Below, in pieces: positions 1 to 5,835 of a DNA stretch of 5,835 nt. The notes beneath the pieces were generated by a model that did no database searches, was not told where the DNA came from, and saw only the letters and a program-made list of their open reading frames with translations. The position numbers and the translations under genes were made by a program. Source of the DNA: an uncultured Eubacteriales bacterium (GTDB lineage: Bacteria; Bacillota; Clostridia; Christensenellales; Borkfalkiaceae); contig CACXDQ010000021.1 in NCBI GenBank assembly GCA_902766475.1, forward strand, positions 1 to 5,835, read 5' to 3'. Position 1 is the first letter of the stretch. The number at the start of each line of letters is the position of its first letter.

Positions 1-28
1 ATCTACGACAAATAAAATCATAACACTT

Positions 29-62
29 AATGCGGCGGAGTTTTTACCCCGCCGTGTTTATT
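29..62 (+). terminator. GC-rich hairpin with T-rich tail upstream of pth (terminator or attenuator)
   Basis: Bases 33-38 (CGGCGG) pair perfectly with 49-54 (CCGCCG) around a 10-base loop. The stem can be extended outward by two G-T wobbles and two A-T pairs (29-32 with 55-58). The 3' side runs into a T-rich stretch (55-62, six T in eight bases). This is the geometry of an intrinsic terminator for whatever lies upstream, although the T-tract is interrupted. The pth ribosome binding site starts only a few bases later, so no promoter fits between the hairpin and pth. The element is therefore either a leaky terminator with read-through or an attenuator in a pth leader. A competing outer helix AACAC (22-26) with GTGTT (54-58) is also possible. 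Confidence 0.5.
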
Positions 63-77
63 AAAGGAGAAATATAG

Positions 78-638
78 ATGTATCTCGTTGCGGGTTTGGG
101 AAATCCGGGGCTTAAATATCTTAAAAATCTTCACAACTTAGGCTTTATGGCGGTGGAGCTTCTCGCAGAAAAAAACGGCGTTTCGTTCAATAAAAAGGGC
201 TTTAAAGGCGAATACGGCGAGAAGAATATCGACGGCGAAAAAGTGATATTTTTAAAGCCGCAGACGTTTATGAATTTAAGCGGCGAAAGCGTCGCCGCCG
301 TCGCCTCGTTCTATAAGATACCTACCGAAAATATCATTATTATATACGACGACCTCGACATTGCGATAGGCAGTATGCGCCTTCGCCCGTCGGGTTCAGC
401 CGGCACGCATAACGGAATGAGGAGCATTGTTCAATGCCTCGGCTCGCAAAACTTTCCGAGGATAAGGATAGGCACCAAGCCCGAGGGCGAATACGACATT
501 ATAAACTACGTTCTCTCCGACGTCAAAAAAGACGACGAGCCACGCTTTAAAGTGTCGGTAAACAAGGCGGTAGACGCCGCCGATATGCTTATAAGGGGCG
601 CTACCGTCGACAGCGTAATGTGTAAATTCAACGGTTAA
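78..638 (+). CDS. pth: Peptidyl-tRNA hydrolase (Pth)
   Basis: This cytoplasmic enzyme hydrolyses the ester bond between peptide and tRNA in peptidyl-tRNAs that drop off the ribosome, which recycles tRNA. The 186-residue length is normal for bacterial Pth. Visible family motifs are GLGNPG at 6-11 (N9), LHN at 18-20 (catalytic H19), FMNLSG at 64-69 (N66), YDDLD at 90-94 (D91, the partner of the catalytic His), GSAGTHNG at 106-113 (N112) and RIRIG at 128-132. These match E. coli N10, H20, N68, D93, N114 and R133 by motif alignment, so the active site looks complete. The usual TRHN reads NLHN here, with Leu in place of Arg next to the catalytic His. The start is set by AAGGAG at 64-69, 8 bases before the ATG, and by GLGNPG beginning at residue 6. 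mfd follows after 5 bases, indicating one transcript. No promoter is visible; one may lie upstream of the window. Confidence 0.97.
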   Translation: MYLVAGLGNPGLKYLKNLHNLGFMAVELLAEKNGVSFNKKGFKGEYGEKNIDGEKVIFLKPQTFMNLSGESVAAVASFYKIPTENIIIIYDDLDIAIGSMRLRPSGSAGTHNGMRSIVQCLGSQNFPRIRIGTKPEGEYDIINYVLSDVKKDDEPRFKVSVNKAVDAADMLIRGATVDSVMCKFNG

Positions 639-643
639 ATCAG

Positions 644-3600
644 ATGCTCAAAGATTATCTTTCTATTTCAAAATTCACCGGCGAAGCAAATGACGCCGTA
701 AATTGCGTCCGCAGCGGAATACCCGCTGCGGTTTTCGGCGTTACGTTTGCCGAGAAGTGCCATTTAGCTTGCTCTTTCGGTTTGCCCGTATTATATATTG
801 TAAAAGATTCCGTCTATGCTCAGGAAGTCGTTTCCGAACTTTCGGCAATGGCGGGCGAAGAAGTCGTGTATCTCCCGGCAAAAGACGACGTTCTTTTATA
901 TAAGACCTCTTTCGATAAGACGAGTTTGTATAACAGGTTGTCGGCGTTATATAAAATTTCATGCGGAGCGAGATACGTCGTCGCCACGCCCGAAAGCCTT
1001 CTGCAATTATTCCCCAAGAACATTTCGGGCAGAACTATAAGGGTGGGCGATACTTTCGACGTCTACGAAATGGCGGAATATCTCGTAAAAGTCGGCTATC
1101 GCCGTGAGGAATTTGCCGAAAGCAAGGCGACTTTCGCCATGCGTGGCGACGTTTTCGAGATATATCCCGTAAACGACGACAAGGCGTATAGGGTAGACCT
1201 CTTCGGCGACGAGGTCGAAACGATAAAACAATTCGACGCCGACGACCGTGACGAAAAGCAGAACGTCAAGGAGTTTTCCGTCGTTGCGGCGACCGATATC
1301 ATTATAGACGACGACGTTAAGGAAGATATAAAAGAGCGGCTTAAACAGTCGATTTTAAAGTTTAAAACGCTCGCCGTCAAGGACGACGCAAGGCTCATTG
1401 CGAAAGAAATTTCCGAAAAGCTCGACGAAAACGCCGTCGACGACAGTTTTCAGTTCGTAATGCCGATTTTACCGTCCGTTACCGACGATTTTATCTCGTT
1501 TATGCCCGACGATACGGTCGTCGTGTACGACGAGTGCAAGATGATAGAGGGCGTTATGTCCGCCGTCGTCAAAGAGCATACCGAGCGCTGTTTAAATCTT
1601 TCCAAAAACGGCAAGGCGTTCGACTTTACGATAAACCAACTGACCGACAGCGGTAAGCTTACCGCTCGTCTGGCGAAGAAGAGAAACGTCGCACTTCAAA
1701 ACATAACGACGGCGATAAATTTCTTCAACCCGTTAAAGACGTTTTCGATAAAATGTTCTCCGATAGCGAGATATTCCGTCAAGCCCGAAACGCTCTTTAC
1801 CGACGTTTCGAACTGGAAATACGGCGGTTACAGCGTGATCATATGCTGCGGAAACTCCGCAAGGGCGGATAAAATGGTCGAAAATCTCTCCGAAAACGGC
1901 ATTTCGTCCATATTGTCCGACACGGCGGAATCTGTCCCCAAGACGGTTGTGGTAACATCGTATTTTCTCCCCACGGGGCTTATATATCATTCCGCAAAGA
2001 TAGTCGTAGTCGGCACGGCTGACGTCTATCTCGAAGGCAACAGAGAAAAGAGGATAAAAAAGCGGAGAGGCGATCTCTTCCAAGCCCCCGAAGCCGGCGA
2101 TTTTGCCGTTCACGAGGTCCACGGCGTGGGCTATGTGAGGGGCGTTCAGAGAATAACGACGCAAGAGGGCAGTAAAGATTACGTTGCGGTCGAATACCTC
2201 GGCGGCGACGTGCTTTACGTCGGCGTCGACGACATGGATAAACTTACCAAATACGTCGGCGGCGATAAGCCCACACTCAACAAGATAGGCGGCAAGGAAT
2301 TCGACAGGATAAAGGAGAGGGTGAGAGCCTCTATCTCGCAGATGACCATAAACCTCAAAAAACTCTACGCCGCAAGGGCGGAGAAAAAGGGGTTTGCGTT
2401 CTCGCCCGATACGGAATTGAGCGCCGAGTTCGACGAGGCGTTCGAGTTCGAGCCGACAGAAGATCAACTGCAGTCTATCGCCGAGATAAAGGCGGATATG
2501 GAGAGCCAAAAGGTAATGGATAGGCTGCTTTGCGGCGACGTCGGCTTCGGCAAGACGGAAGTTGCGTTCAGAGCGGTATTCAAAGCCGTTTTAGACGGCA
2601 AGCAAGCGGCGCTCGTCTGTCCTACCACAATTTTGTGCGAACAGCATTTTCGGGCGGCGGAAAAGAGGTTTAAAGATTTCGGAATAAGGATAGCTTCGAT
2701 AAACAGATTCAAGAGCGAAACCGAGCAGACAAAGACCATTGCCGCACTCAAAAACGGCGAGATAGATTTCATAATAGGCACTCACCGATTGTTCGGTAAA
2801 GACGTCGGATTTAAAGATTTGGGACTTCTCATTCTGGATGAGGAACAGCGTTTCGGCGTGGAACACAAGGAAAAATTAAAGCTTTTAAAAGAAAACGTCG
2901 ACACGCTCACCATGACGGCTACGCCCATACCGAGAACGCTTCATATGTCGCTTTCGGGCATAAGGGATATAAGCACGATAAATACTCCGCCCAAGGTGAG
3001 GATACCCGTTCAGACCTACGTTACCGAGGAGAGCGACGCCGTCATCGCCGACGCCGCAAGAAGGGAGCTTGCAAGGGGCGGACAAGTGCTTATAATGTAC
3101 AACCGTGTCGAAACGATATATTCCTTTGCGGACGGTATAAGACAGCTTTTGCCCGAGGCGAAAATAGTCGTTGCGCACGGCAGAATGGACAAAAAGACGC
3201 TCGAAGACAGCGTGATGAATTTCTACGACGAGAAGTATAACGTGCTTATCGCCACCACGATAATAGAAAACGGCATCGACCTTCCCAAAGCCAACACGCT
3301 CATAGTTATAGACAGCGACAGACTGGGGCTTTCCACGCTCTACCAACTCAAAGGCAGGGTCGGGAGGAGCAACGTCATGGCGCACGCCTATTTCACGTTC
3401 AAGAAAGAAAAGGTAATGACGGATACGGCGTATCGCCGCCTCTCCGCACTTATGGAATTTACAGAGATGGGCAGCGGCTACAAAATAGCTATGAGAGATC
3501 TTGAAATAAGGGGCGCCGGAAGCATTATGGGCAGAGAACAGCACGGGCATATGGAGCGCATAGGTTACGAGCTGTATAATAAGCTCTTAAAGGAAAATCT

Positions 3601-4054
3601 CGGTGAAACGGTTAAAGATTTCGACACCGAACTCGACGTCAAGATGGACGCATATATCCCCGAAAACTATATCGGCAATTCCTCGTCGAGAATGGATTGT
3701 TACAAGCAGATAGCCGAGCTGCGCACCGATACAGACAAAAAGCGTATTGTTTCTTCGCTCGAAGAAAATTACGGCAAGATCCCGAAAGAGGTCGAAAACC
3801 TCATACTTATAGCCGAACTGAAAGTTGCGGCGAGAAAGCACGGGGCGGTGAAGATATCGCTGTCGTCTAAAAAAGCGGAGATAACCTTGAACGGCTTGGA
3901 CAGCTTAAAAGAAGAGGGCTTTTTGGGCGCTATAGACAAGGCGAAAGATTTCGTAACGCTCTCTTTCAGCGAAAACCCGACGCTCGTATTCAAAACGGAA
4001 GGCAGGTCTGCGGACGAAGAGGCGGTTAAAGTTAAAGATTTTTTGAACTTTTAA
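644..4054 (+). CDS. mfd: Transcription-repair coupling factor Mfd
   Basis: Mfd is a DNA translocase that pushes stalled RNA polymerase off the template and recruits UvrA for transcription-coupled excision repair. At 1136 residues it is full length (E. coli about 1148). In order: a UvrB-like N-terminal module (about 1-210) with R167, R183 and F187 spaced like the E. coli UvrA-contact residues R165, R181 and F185 as I recall them; the RNA polymerase interaction domain from VHEVHGVG (489-496); the RecG-like motor with Walker A GDVGFGKT (631-638), DEEQ (732-735), TATPIPRTL (758-766), TTIIENGIDLP (871-881) and QLKGRVGRS (901-909); the TRG segment with RDLEIRGAG (951-959); and a C-terminal regulatory domain starting near DAYIPENYI. 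All motor motifs are intact. Gly527 sits where most homologues I recall have Pro (LYVPV). The ATG lies 5 bases after the pth stop with no AGGAG-like sequence before it, so coupling to pth translation is likely. The next gene has its own promoter. Confidence 0.98.
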   Translation: MLKDYLSISKFTGEANDAVNCVRSGIPAAVFGVTFAEKCHLACSFGLPVLYIVKDSVYAQEVVSELSAMAGEEVVYLPAKDDVLLYKTSFDKTSLYNRLSALYKISCGARYVVATPESLLQLFPKNISGRTIRVGDTFDVYEMAEYLVKVGYRREEFAESKATFAMRGDVFEIYPVNDDKAYRVDLFGDEVETIKQFDADDRDEKQNVKEFSVVAATDIIIDDDVKEDIKERLKQSILKFKTLAVKDDARLIAKEISEKLDENAVDDSFQFVMPILPSVTDDFISFMPDDTVVVYDECKMIEGVMSAVVKEHTERCLNLSKNGKAFDFTINQLTDSGKLTARLAKKRNVALQNITTAINFFNPLKTFSIKCSPIARYSVKPETLFTDVSNWKYGGYSVIICCGNSARADKMVENLSENGISSILSDTAESVPKTVVVTSYFLPTGLIYHSAKIVVVGTADVYLEGNREKRIKKRRGDLFQAPEAGDFAVHEVHGVGYVRGVQRITTQEGSKDYVAVEYLGGDVLYVGVDDMDKLTKYVGGDKPTLNKIGGKEFDRIKERVRASISQMTINLKKLYAARAEKKGFAFSPDTELSAEFDEAFEFEPTEDQLQSIAEIKADMESQKVMDRLLCGDVGFGKTEVAFRAVFKAVLDGKQAALVCPTTILCEQHFRAAEKRFKDFGIRIASINRFKSETEQTKTIAALKNGEIDFIIGTHRLFGKDVGFKDLGLLILDEEQRFGVEHKEKLKLLKENVDTLTMTATPIPRTLHMSLSGIRDISTINTPPKVRIPVQTYVTEESDAVIADAARRELARGGQVLIMYNRVETIYSFADGIRQLLPEAKIVVAHGRMDKKTLEDSVMNFYDEKYNVLIATTIIENGIDLPKANTLIVIDSDRLGLSTLYQLKGRVGRSNVMAHAYFTFKKEKVMTDTAYRRLSALMEFTEMGSGYKIAMRDLEIRGAGSIMGREQHGHMERIGYELYNKLLKENLGETVKDFDTELDVKMDAYIPENYIGNSSSRMDCYKQIAELRTDTDKKRIVSSLEENYGKIPKEVENLILIAELKVAARKHGAVKISLSSKKAEITLNGLDSLKEEGFLGAIDKAKDFVTLSFSENPTLVFKTEGRSADEEAVKVKDFLNF

Positions 4055-4064
4055 GCCCTCAAAA

Positions 4065-4104
4065 TAAATGTTTTTTTAAAAATTCAAAAAAAACGTTTAA
4101 TTTT
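4065..4104 (+). terminator. AT-rich stem-loop with T-run after mfd (candidate terminator)
   Basis: Bases 4065-4077 pair with 4087-4099 in a continuous 13-bp stem (one G-C, one T-G wobble, the rest A-T) around a 9-base loop. A TTTT run follows at 4101-4104. It begins about 10 bases after the mfd stop and ends just before the promoter of the next gene, which is where a terminator for the pth-mfd transcript would be expected. Because the stem is almost all A-T it would be weak, so termination may be partial. Long A and T runs also pair by chance in AT-rich spacers, so this is moderate evidence only. Confidence 0.4.
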
Positions 4105-4106
4105 CC

Positions 4107-4135
4107 TTGCAATGAATCGAAATATCTTGTATAAT
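4107..4135 (+). promoter_or_regulatory. Housekeeping sigma-factor promoter for the lipoprotein gene
   Basis: The -35 element TTGCAA (4107-4112) matches TTGACA at four of six positions, including TTG. The -10 element TATAAT (4130-4135) is a perfect consensus. The spacer is exactly 17 bases. There is no TGn extension before the -10. Transcription should start around 4142, giving a leader of about 65 bases before the ATG at 4208. An AT-rich stretch with A- and T-runs lies just upstream and could act as an UP-like element. The promoter makes the third gene independent of pth-mfd. Confidence 0.85.
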
Positions 4136-4154
4136 AGTTAGTATCTAAGAATAT

Positions 4155-4184
4155 GGGCATATTGCGCCTTGCGCATTGCCTTTT
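4155..4184 (+). promoter_or_regulatory. Leader hairpin with short T-run in the 5' UTR of the lipoprotein gene
   Basis: The inner stem TGCGC (4163-4167) pairs perfectly with GCGCA (4171-4175) around a CTT triloop. An outer stem GGGCA (4155-4159) pairs with TGCCT (4177-4181, one G-T wobble) across a small asymmetric internal loop. The structure lies about 13 bases after the predicted transcription start. TTTT at 4181-4184 follows. It could be a 5' stabilising stem-loop or a weak attenuator. It does not match any riboswitch class I recognise, and it does not cover the ribosome binding site. Confidence 0.45.
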
Positions 4185-4195
4185 ACAACTTACGT

Positions 4196-4208
4196 TAGGA
4201 GAGTCCTA
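4196..4208 (+). promoter_or_regulatory. Strong Shine-Dalgarno inside a small inverted repeat
   Basis: AGGAG (4197-4201) lies 6 bases before the ATG and fixes the start of the lipoprotein gene. The same bases form a perfect inverted repeat: TAGGA (4196-4200) with TCCTA (4204-4208) around a GAG triloop. This takes in most of the Shine-Dalgarno and the A of the start codon. Such a 5-bp hairpin is weak and may only modulate initiation. Confidence 0.6.
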
Positions 4209-5835
4209 TGAAGAAATTATTGTTCAAACTTGCAACCGCCGCAACAGCGGTCGCAGTAACGACAGGCGCTCTGGCAAGCTGCGGTCTTTTCACGGTGAAC
4301 ACCGACAGAGATATGCGCCAGAAAGTCGCTACCGTTCAAATCGAAAACTCGATAGATCCCGACGATATCTACAAGAGAGATCTCGCCGCCGGCTATGTGT
4401 CTTACGGTTATTACTACGTTCAGAATTACAGCTATACCACATCCGCTGCTTACGAGCTTATTTTAAACAACCTCGTAAACAACAGCGTCATCGTTCAGCA
4501 GTCGAGAAAGAGCGTTTACAACAATTATAAAAACCTCTTGCCCAATGCGGACGAGCTTAAAGCCACGGTAGAACACCTCTATCAGGACGGTTACCTTGCC
4601 GCTCTCGCTACCGACGCCGAAGTCGAAGCGTTCGACAAGACGACTTCTAAAAAGAGAAACGAGGCAGATTATTATACCGGCCTCAATAAATTCGTCTATG
4701 ACAAATACGTCAATGCCGAAGTCGGCTTGAACGACGCTCCTTTCAGATTCGTTAAGGAAGCGGATATTTACGCCGCTATCTCCTCTCAGAAAGACAACGT
4801 GAACGCTCTTATCGCAAGCGTTGCGACGGCTGAGGACGAGGACGACGCAGAGGAATATGAAAACGTTACCTATACCGCTCGTACAACTCCTACCATAACC
4901 AAGGAAGAAGAGGAAGAAAAGACGGACGCAGAAAAGGCGGAAGAGGCGAGAAAAGATTGCAACGACAACGCTATCGACCTTACCGGCACAAAGAAGTCAG
5001 ATTTCATCAAGGCTTACGACAGGCTCAAAGACCTCGGCGTTATCGACAGCGAAAACGACCTCTATAACGTAGACAATGCGAACAATATTCTCGCTATCTA
5101 CTATTTCAGAACGAACGTCAACTCCGCTTTGGAGTCCTCTCTCGTAAGCGTTTACGAGCAAGGTCTTAAAAACGATTCCAATACCGATTACACGAAAGTC
5201 GACGAGCTTATCGACGATCAAAGTAAAGCCGAGGAGAGAAAGGCTGACATCGTAGACACTCTCTGGAAACAGTATTCAGCCCTTCAAAACACTCAGAAAG
5301 CTTCGAGCGACGGCAATATCAGCGGTTATGAAACTTTGCTCGGCAACGCCGACAAGACGAGTTTCGTCGTCTATAACCCCATGACCGGCTATTCTTACGT
5401 TTCCCACCTCGTCATCGAATTCACGACCGAGCAGAAACAGATAATCTCCGACATTCAGGGCAAAGAAAACGCAACCAACAAAGAGATAGAGCAAGCTATT
5501 GCGGAATACGTTGAAAAGGTTTACGTTAAAGACCTCCGCAGCAGCTGGGTACAGTCCGGTTACGGCGTTTATAAGAACGGACAGTTTGACTTTTCGGATA
5601 GCTACGTCTATAACACCGAAAGTCCTCTCGCTCACTATATGGGCACGATAGACAGCATCAAGACTTATACCGTTACCGACGACGAGGGCGAAAAGGAAGA
5701 TCACCTTCAATTCTACGGCGTAAAGCCCAACAATATCAATATGAGGCAGTTCCTCTCCTTGGCGGGTGAAGTTATGGGCGTCGCTGACTTGCAGTTCAAT
5801 CAGACTACAAGGCTCGACGGTTACGATGAAACCGC
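4208..5835 (+). CDS. Large PrsA/SurA-like lipoprotein, probable extracytoplasmic foldase (3' end missing)
   Basis: 542 codons are visible and the frame is still open at the window end, so the protein is truncated by the window. The N-terminus is a lipoprotein signal: MKKLLFK, a hydrophobic Ala/Thr/Val-rich core, and lipobox LASC with Cys25 as the predicted lipidated residue. The mature protein would be anchored on the outer face of the cytoplasmic membrane. Residues about 38-100 resemble the SurA/PrsA N-terminal region: VATV at 40-43, then a helix with the pattern YELILNNLVNNSVIVQQ (82-98). A Tyr-rich patch (63-76) lies between. Residues 209-218 and 232-246 are highly acidic and probably form a flexible insert. 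VSHLVIEF (398-405) resembles the first strand of a parvulin-type prolyl isomerase, but I cannot trace the rest of that fold, so isomerase activity is unproven. Typical PrsA is near 300 residues, so this is unusually long. Its place after mfd fits the clostridial prsA position as I recall it. It has its own promoter and ribosome binding site. Confidence 0.85.
   Translation, partial: MKKLLFKLATAATAVAVTTGALASCGLFTVNTDRDMRQKVATVQIENSIDPDDIYKRDLAAGYVSYGYYYVQNYSYTTSAAYELILNNLVNNSVIVQQSRKSVYNNYKNLLPNADELKATVEHLYQDGYLAALATDAEVEAFDKTTSKKRNEADYYTGLNKFVYDKYVNAEVGLNDAPFRFVKEADIYAAISSQKDNVNALIASVATAEDEDDAEEYENVTYTARTTPTITKEEEEEKTDAEKAEEARKDCNDNAIDLTGTKKSDFIKAYDRLKDLGVIDSENDLYNVDNANNILAIYYFRTNVNSALESSLVSVYEQGLKNDSNTDYTKVDELIDDQSKAEERKADIVDTLWKQYSALQNTQKASSDGNISGYETLLGNADKTSFVVYNPMTGYSYVSHLVIEFTTEQKQIISDIQGKENATNKEIEQAIAEYVEKVYVKDLRSSWVQSGYGVYKNGQFDFSDSYVYNTESPLAHYMGTIDSIKTYTVTDDEGEKEDHLQFYGVKPNNINMRQFLSLAGEVMGVADLQFNQTTRLDGYDET

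Noticed and set aside
1..15. Possible 3' end of an upstream gene reading I-Y-D-K-stop (TAA at 13-15).
   Set aside because: Only four codons are visible and the other two forward frames also end nearby (at 27 and 63), so the frame and product cannot be decided, even though a gene end before the 29-62 hairpin would make sense.
13..18. TAAAAT as a -10 element for a pth leader promoter.
   Set aside because: It matches five of six consensus bases, but the -35 region would lie outside the window, and AT-rich spacers give such hits by chance.
2056..2062. A AAA AAG slippery heptamer in frame in mfd, of the kind used for -1 frameshifting in dnaX.
   Set aside because: The -1 frame runs only about 38 codons to a stop, I saw no clear downstream stem, and Lys-Lys codons make this heptamer common. 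A programmed shift inside a full-length essential-motif protein is unlikely.
1733..2509. 258-codon open frame on the minus strand inside mfd.
   Set aside because: It lies entirely antisense to the conserved Mfd interaction and motor domains and shows no recognisable motif. It is a codon-bias shadow, as are the shorter minus-strand frames within mfd (for example 2885-3550).
4153..4530. Forward open frame of 125 codons overlapping the start of the lipoprotein gene.
   Set aside because: It has no Shine-Dalgarno, its product is an Arg-rich low-sense sequence, and it lies out of frame with the well-supported lipoprotein that has its own ribosome binding site and lipobox.
5276..5710. 144-codon minus-strand open frame with a hydrophobic start, within the lipoprotein gene.
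   Set aside because: It is antisense to the continuous lipoprotein frame, and its hydrophobicity follows from the complement of Asp/Asn/Tyr/Lys-rich codons.

Overview
The window looks like an ordinary housekeeping stretch of a Bacillota chromosome, most likely from an uncultured member of the Clostridia. Three things point that way: the gene order pth-mfd-(PrsA/SurA-like lipoprotein), which I recall from clostridial genomes; the Firmicutes-style Pth motif GSAG(T)HNG; and a lipoprotein signal on the third gene. The placement is inferred from gene order and motifs, not from a search.

Layout, all on the + strand. Bases 1-77 hold a GC-rich hairpin with a T-rich tail (29-62) and a good Shine-Dalgarno for pth, but no room for a promoter between them. 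pth (78-638) encodes peptidyl-tRNA hydrolase. mfd (644-4054) follows after 5 bases, has no recognisable Shine-Dalgarno, and is probably translationally coupled to pth. A 153-base gap (4055-4207) holds an AT-rich hairpin with a T-run, a near-consensus housekeeping promoter (TTGCAA, 17 bp, TATAAT), a GC-containing leader hairpin and a strong Shine-Dalgarno. The third gene (4208 to the window end, 542 codons visible, 3' end missing) encodes a large lipoprotein whose N-terminal part resembles the chaperone region of SurA/PrsA foldases and which has one stretch resembling the first strand of a parvulin domain.

Functionally, pth rescues tRNAs from prematurely released peptidyl-tRNA, and mfd clears stalled RNA polymerase and recruits the UvrABC repair system. 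The third gene appears to be its own transcription unit with stronger expression signals and different codon choice (ATC-rich isoleucine), and its product should act on the outer face of the cytoplasmic membrane.

I found no mobile element, CRISPR array, tRNA/rRNA or new multi-gene system. The observations most worth a second look are the unusually large foldase-like lipoprotein, the hairpin-bearing leaders in front of pth and the lipoprotein gene, and the codon-use contrast between the two transcription units.
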